Source of the DNA: JBBROH01 sp038229595
GTDB lineage: Bacteria > Chloroflexota > Chloroflexia > QHBQ01
Reading direction: 5' to 3'
DNA length: 7,667 bases
Assembly: GCA_038229595.1 (NCBI GenBank)
Contig: JBBROH010000193.1
Span: forward strand, 1 to 7,667
Made by a program: the position numbers and the translations under genes. The notes below the pieces were generated by a model. That model was given only the letters and a program-made list of their open reading frames with translations. It had not been told where the DNA came from and searched no databases. This document shows, piece after piece, positions 5,664 through 7,667 of this stretch; the stretch's first letter is position 1, and every line of letters begins with the position of its first letter.

Positions 5664-7444
5664 GCGACCGAGGGCTGCTGCACGGCGGCGGCAAACAGGC
5701 CACTCCACTCGCCGTCAGTGAGGCTACGTTGCTTGCGGAAGATACGGATCGGCGGGTGCGAAGCGTCCATGAACGATGCATCAACCCAGCCGCCGTCGTC
5801 GGCAAAGCTCAGGCCGCCAATGCGTGGGTAGGATGTGGCGGTCAGCACCGGAGCGAAGCCCAGTTGCCCCGCCTTCAGCAGCGCATAGAAGCGCGCCTGC
5901 ACCGGATAACGCCAGGGTAGACGCGGCACCGTCAGCTCGGCCTGCGTCGAGTCTATCACCAGGTAGTCGCTCTTTTGCAGCCAGTCGCGCAGGTTGGCCG
6001 CCGCCTGTGGGCTGGGGAAGTCGGCCAGCGGGTCGAAGGGAACGATCTTGTACTCCTTCGCGGGCTGGTGGCCGGGCAGCGGCAGCGGTAGCCCGGTCGT
6101 CGTCGTCTCGATGCCGACCCGCGCCCCCAGCGGCACGTTGGCGTAGAGCCACTGCGAAGCCGCGATCTGCGTGTGCGTGGTCAGGTAGATCGGCATGATC
6201 GCCGCCGCCCCCACCATTGCCGAAGCCAGCAGCAGTCCCGCCACGACCCAGCCTACTACACCTCTCCGCTCCACTCGCGACAGGGAGAGCAGGCTGGGGG
6301 TGAGCCACACGCACAGTGCCGTAGCGAACAGGCAGCAGTAGGGGGTGAGCGGCAACAGATAGCGCACCCACTTGATCTCCACGAAGGCCACGCTGACGAA
6401 GTAGCCGAAAGCACCTAGCAGCAGCAGCCAGTCCGCTGCCGTCCTTTCGCGTACCGCCCGCAGTGCAACCAGGATCGCCCCGGCCAGCCCCGCTAGCCCG
6501 ACCAGCGGCCCGACCGCCAGCAGGATCGCCTGCCCACCCAGATAGAAGAAGGGGAGAGTACCCACGTACTTGCGGCTGAACCACTGGTCAACCACCCCGT
6601 TCTGGATGTCCGCCTGCGTACTCAGCACTGTCAGGTAGGAACGCGCATCCAGCACGGCGTAGGGGTCGGCCAGAGCGAAGGCGACCACCGCCCCCAGCAA
6701 CAGCAATCCGCCACCGCCCAGCACTCGCCGCCAACTCAGCCCGCCACGTAGCAGCACTGCGGCAAGGGGCAGCACTGCTACTGGTGCAGCACTGACTTTG
6801 CAGGCCATTGCCAGCCCCACTGCCACCCCTGCCAGCAGCAGCCACTTCGCCCCGCCCAACCGCCGGGGGGCAGGAGGCAGTGAGTAGAGGTAGAGGATGC
6901 TGCACAGCAAGGTAGCGGTCATGAAGGTAGTCATGAACACATCCACGATGTAGAAGTGGCTGTGCTGGATCGGCACAATCGCAAAGGCGTAGAAGCTGGC
7001 TGCCAGCAGACCCGCCCACCGCCCCCACAGCCGCCAGCCAGTCAGCCCCACCAGCAGCAGAGCGAGCGTATCGAAGACGGCAGCGAGGATACGGCCCGTC
7101 TGCAAGATGCCATCGTAGCCGCTGAAGTAGCGGTCGCCGCTGACTGCCGTGAGCAGGGAGACGGTGGCCCGCACCAGGTAGAGCGGCAGGGTACCGTAGA
7201 CGTAGAACTCGCCGCCGCGCCGAGGGTTAAGCGTGCTGGCCTGGGGGTCGAGCAGGGTGGCGGGGTCGGCGGGCCACTGCACCCGCTTGATCACCTCCTT
7301 CGCCACAAACATATCATCGGCATTGAGGTGCTGGTTAGCGTCCCAGTTGTGGCCCCATACCCTCAGCGTCAGGGCGACGAGTAGGAGCAGGACGCTGGCG
7401 GGCAGCCAGAGACGTTGCCAGCGGAGGGCGGGGGCGGCGGCCAA
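5645..7444 (-). CDS. Family-39-type membrane glycosyltransferase
   Basis: This 599-aa protein has one N-terminal membrane anchor (about 13-30), the loop GHNWDANQHLNADDMF (31-46) with the acidic D43/D44 pair where GT-C enzymes keep their catalytic or metal-binding acids, and many further membrane helices to about 420. Other family patterns are HSHFYIVDVFMTTF (161-174), KVSAAPVAVLP (216-226) and KWVRYLLPLTPY (358-369). The C-terminal 425-599 is outside the membrane and starts with ASQWLYANVPLGARVGIE, a block typical of Chloroflexota GT39 proteins. Such enzymes move sugars from a polyprenyl-phosphate carrier to protein or lipid on the outer face of the membrane. The start is TTG, 2 nt after the stop of the preceding gene and without a clear ribosome binding site, so it probably depends on translational coupling. 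No ATG or GTG is available between the in-frame stop at 7480-7478 and this point. Confidence 0.85.
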   Translation of the reverse strand: MAAAPALRWQRLWLPASVLLLLVALTLRVWGHNWDANQHLNADDMFVAKEVIKRVQWPADPATLLDPQASTLNPRRGGEFYVYGTLPLYLVRATVSLLTAVSGDRYFSGYDGILQTGRILAAVFDTLALLLVGLTGWRLWGRWAGLLAASFYAFAIVPIQHSHFYIVDVFMTTFMTATLLCSILYLYSLPPAPRRLGGAKWLLLAGVAVGLAMACKVSAAPVAVLPLAAVLLRGGLSWRRVLGGGGLLLLGAVVAFALADPYAVLDARSYLTVLSTQADIQNGVVDQWFSRKYVGTLPFFYLGGQAILLAVGPLVGLAGLAGAILVALRAVRERTAADWLLLLGAFGYFVSVAFVEIKWVRYLLPLTPYCCLFATALCVWLTPSLLSLSRVERRGVVGWVVAGLLLASAMVGAAAIMPIYLTTHTQIAASQWLYANVPLGARVGIETTTTGLPLPLPGHQPAKEYKIVPFDPLADFPSPQAAANLRDWLQKSDYLVIDSTQAELTVPRLPWRYPVQARFYALLKAGQLGFAPVLTATSYPRIGGLSFADDGGWVDASFMDASHPPIRIFRKQRSLTDGEWSGLFAAAVQQPSVASRRAP

Positions 7445-7446
7445 GC

Positions 7447-7667
7447 TCAGTTTGGCTGCGCGGTCTGGCGCATCGCCTCATAGAGCTTGTAGCCGATCTC
7501 GCGCGCTGCGCCAATCCCCTGCTTCGCCACGTAGTTGTCGGTGATCTCGTCGAGTTGGCGCAAGACCGACTGGCCTACCTTCACCTTCATCCAGTCGCCG
7601 TTGGCTGCGTCGCGCTCCGCTTCAAGGCGAGCAAACTTCTGGTCGAGGAACAGCTTGACCTCGGCCA
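7447..7667 (-). CDS. Unrecognised protein, C-terminal 72 residues (runs off right edge)
   Basis: The minus strand is open from the window edge to TGA at 7449-7447. The fragment runs AEVKLFLDQKFARLEAERD, then a short turn AANGDW, then KVGQSVLRQLDEITDNYVAK and AAREIGYKLYEAMRQTAQPN. It has charged, helical composition with no membrane segment and codon use like its neighbours (mostly G/C at third positions), so it looks like a real gene end. The two helical stretches rich in Glu, Lys, Arg and Leu could be the C-terminal helices of a cytosolic enzyme such as a glycosyltransferase, but I recognise no family motif. It is followed after 2 nt by the glycosyltransferase start, so the two very probably form one operon. 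Confidence 0.7.
   Translation of the reverse strand, partial: AEVKLFLDQKFARLEAERDAANGDWMKVKVGQSVLRQLDEITDNYVAKQGIGAAREIGYKLYEAMRQTAQPN

Noticed and set aside
5371..5805. Minus-strand frame of 144 codons spanning the intergenic region
   Set aside because: It overlaps the glycosyltransferase C-terminus out of frame and has low-complexity Ser/Pro/Arg/Cys composition. No family pattern or ribosome binding site.
5781..6584. Minus-strand frame of 267 codons within the glycosyltransferase gene
   Set aside because: It is a +1 shadow, rich in Gly, Ala and Arg. The membrane helices and GT39 motifs are in the other frame.
1..7667. CRISPR array, insertion sequence, tRNA, rRNA or anti-phage gene cluster
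   Set aside because: No regularly spaced repeats, no transposase motifs with terminal repeats, no cloverleaf sequence and no defence-type domains were seen by reading both strands.

Overview
The window is 7.7 kb of GC-rich bacterial chromosome with dense, short-spaced genes and no mobile element, CRISPR array, tRNA or rRNA that I can see. The protein mix is a GAF sensor, a soluble PP2C phosphatase, a small UBP zinc finger, and a membrane glycosyltransferase whose C-terminal 'asqWLYANVPlGarVgiE' block resembles those common in Chloroflexota. This suggests a Chloroflexota-like heterotroph. That is an inference from protein style, not a proven placement.

Layout, left to right. (1) 1-311, minus: the 5' part of a GAF-domain sensor gene that runs off the left edge. 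(2) 312-499: a divergent intergenic region. (3) 500-1645, plus: a two-gene unit encoding a PP2C-type Ser/Thr phosphatase and a 92-aa UBP-type zinc-finger protein, closed by a clear intrinsic terminator at about 1673-1696. (4) 1700-4171, plus: an extended -10 promoter (TGGTATAAT) directly after that terminator drives tatD, a LysR regulator and an MBL-fold hydrolase. tatD and the LysR gene share a GTGA overlap, and the MBL gene's ribosome binding site overlaps the LysR stop. The tatD ATG sits where transcription should begin, so its mRNA is probably leaderless. (5) 4203-4228: a strong hairpin between convergent genes, probably a shared terminator. (6) 5334-4243, minus: a long DoxX-like multi-pass membrane protein with a signal peptide. 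Its promoter lies within a 20-bp near-palindrome that looks like an operator. (7) 7667-5645, minus: the C-terminal end of an unrecognised protein, followed two bases later by a family-39-type membrane glycosyltransferase that starts with TTG.

Together: the left part looks like signalling (GAF sensor, protein phosphatase, zinc finger). The middle is a housekeeping/regulatory operon (3' exonuclease-type TatD hydrolase, LysR, metallo-hydrolase). The right part is envelope-related (DoxX membrane protein, lipid-linked sugar transferase). I do not see a wholly new multi-gene system. The most notable points are the leaderless tatD promoter joined to a terminator, the palindromic operator over the DoxX promoter, the histidine at the predicted mature N-terminus of the DoxX protein, and the phosphatase/UBP-finger gene pair.
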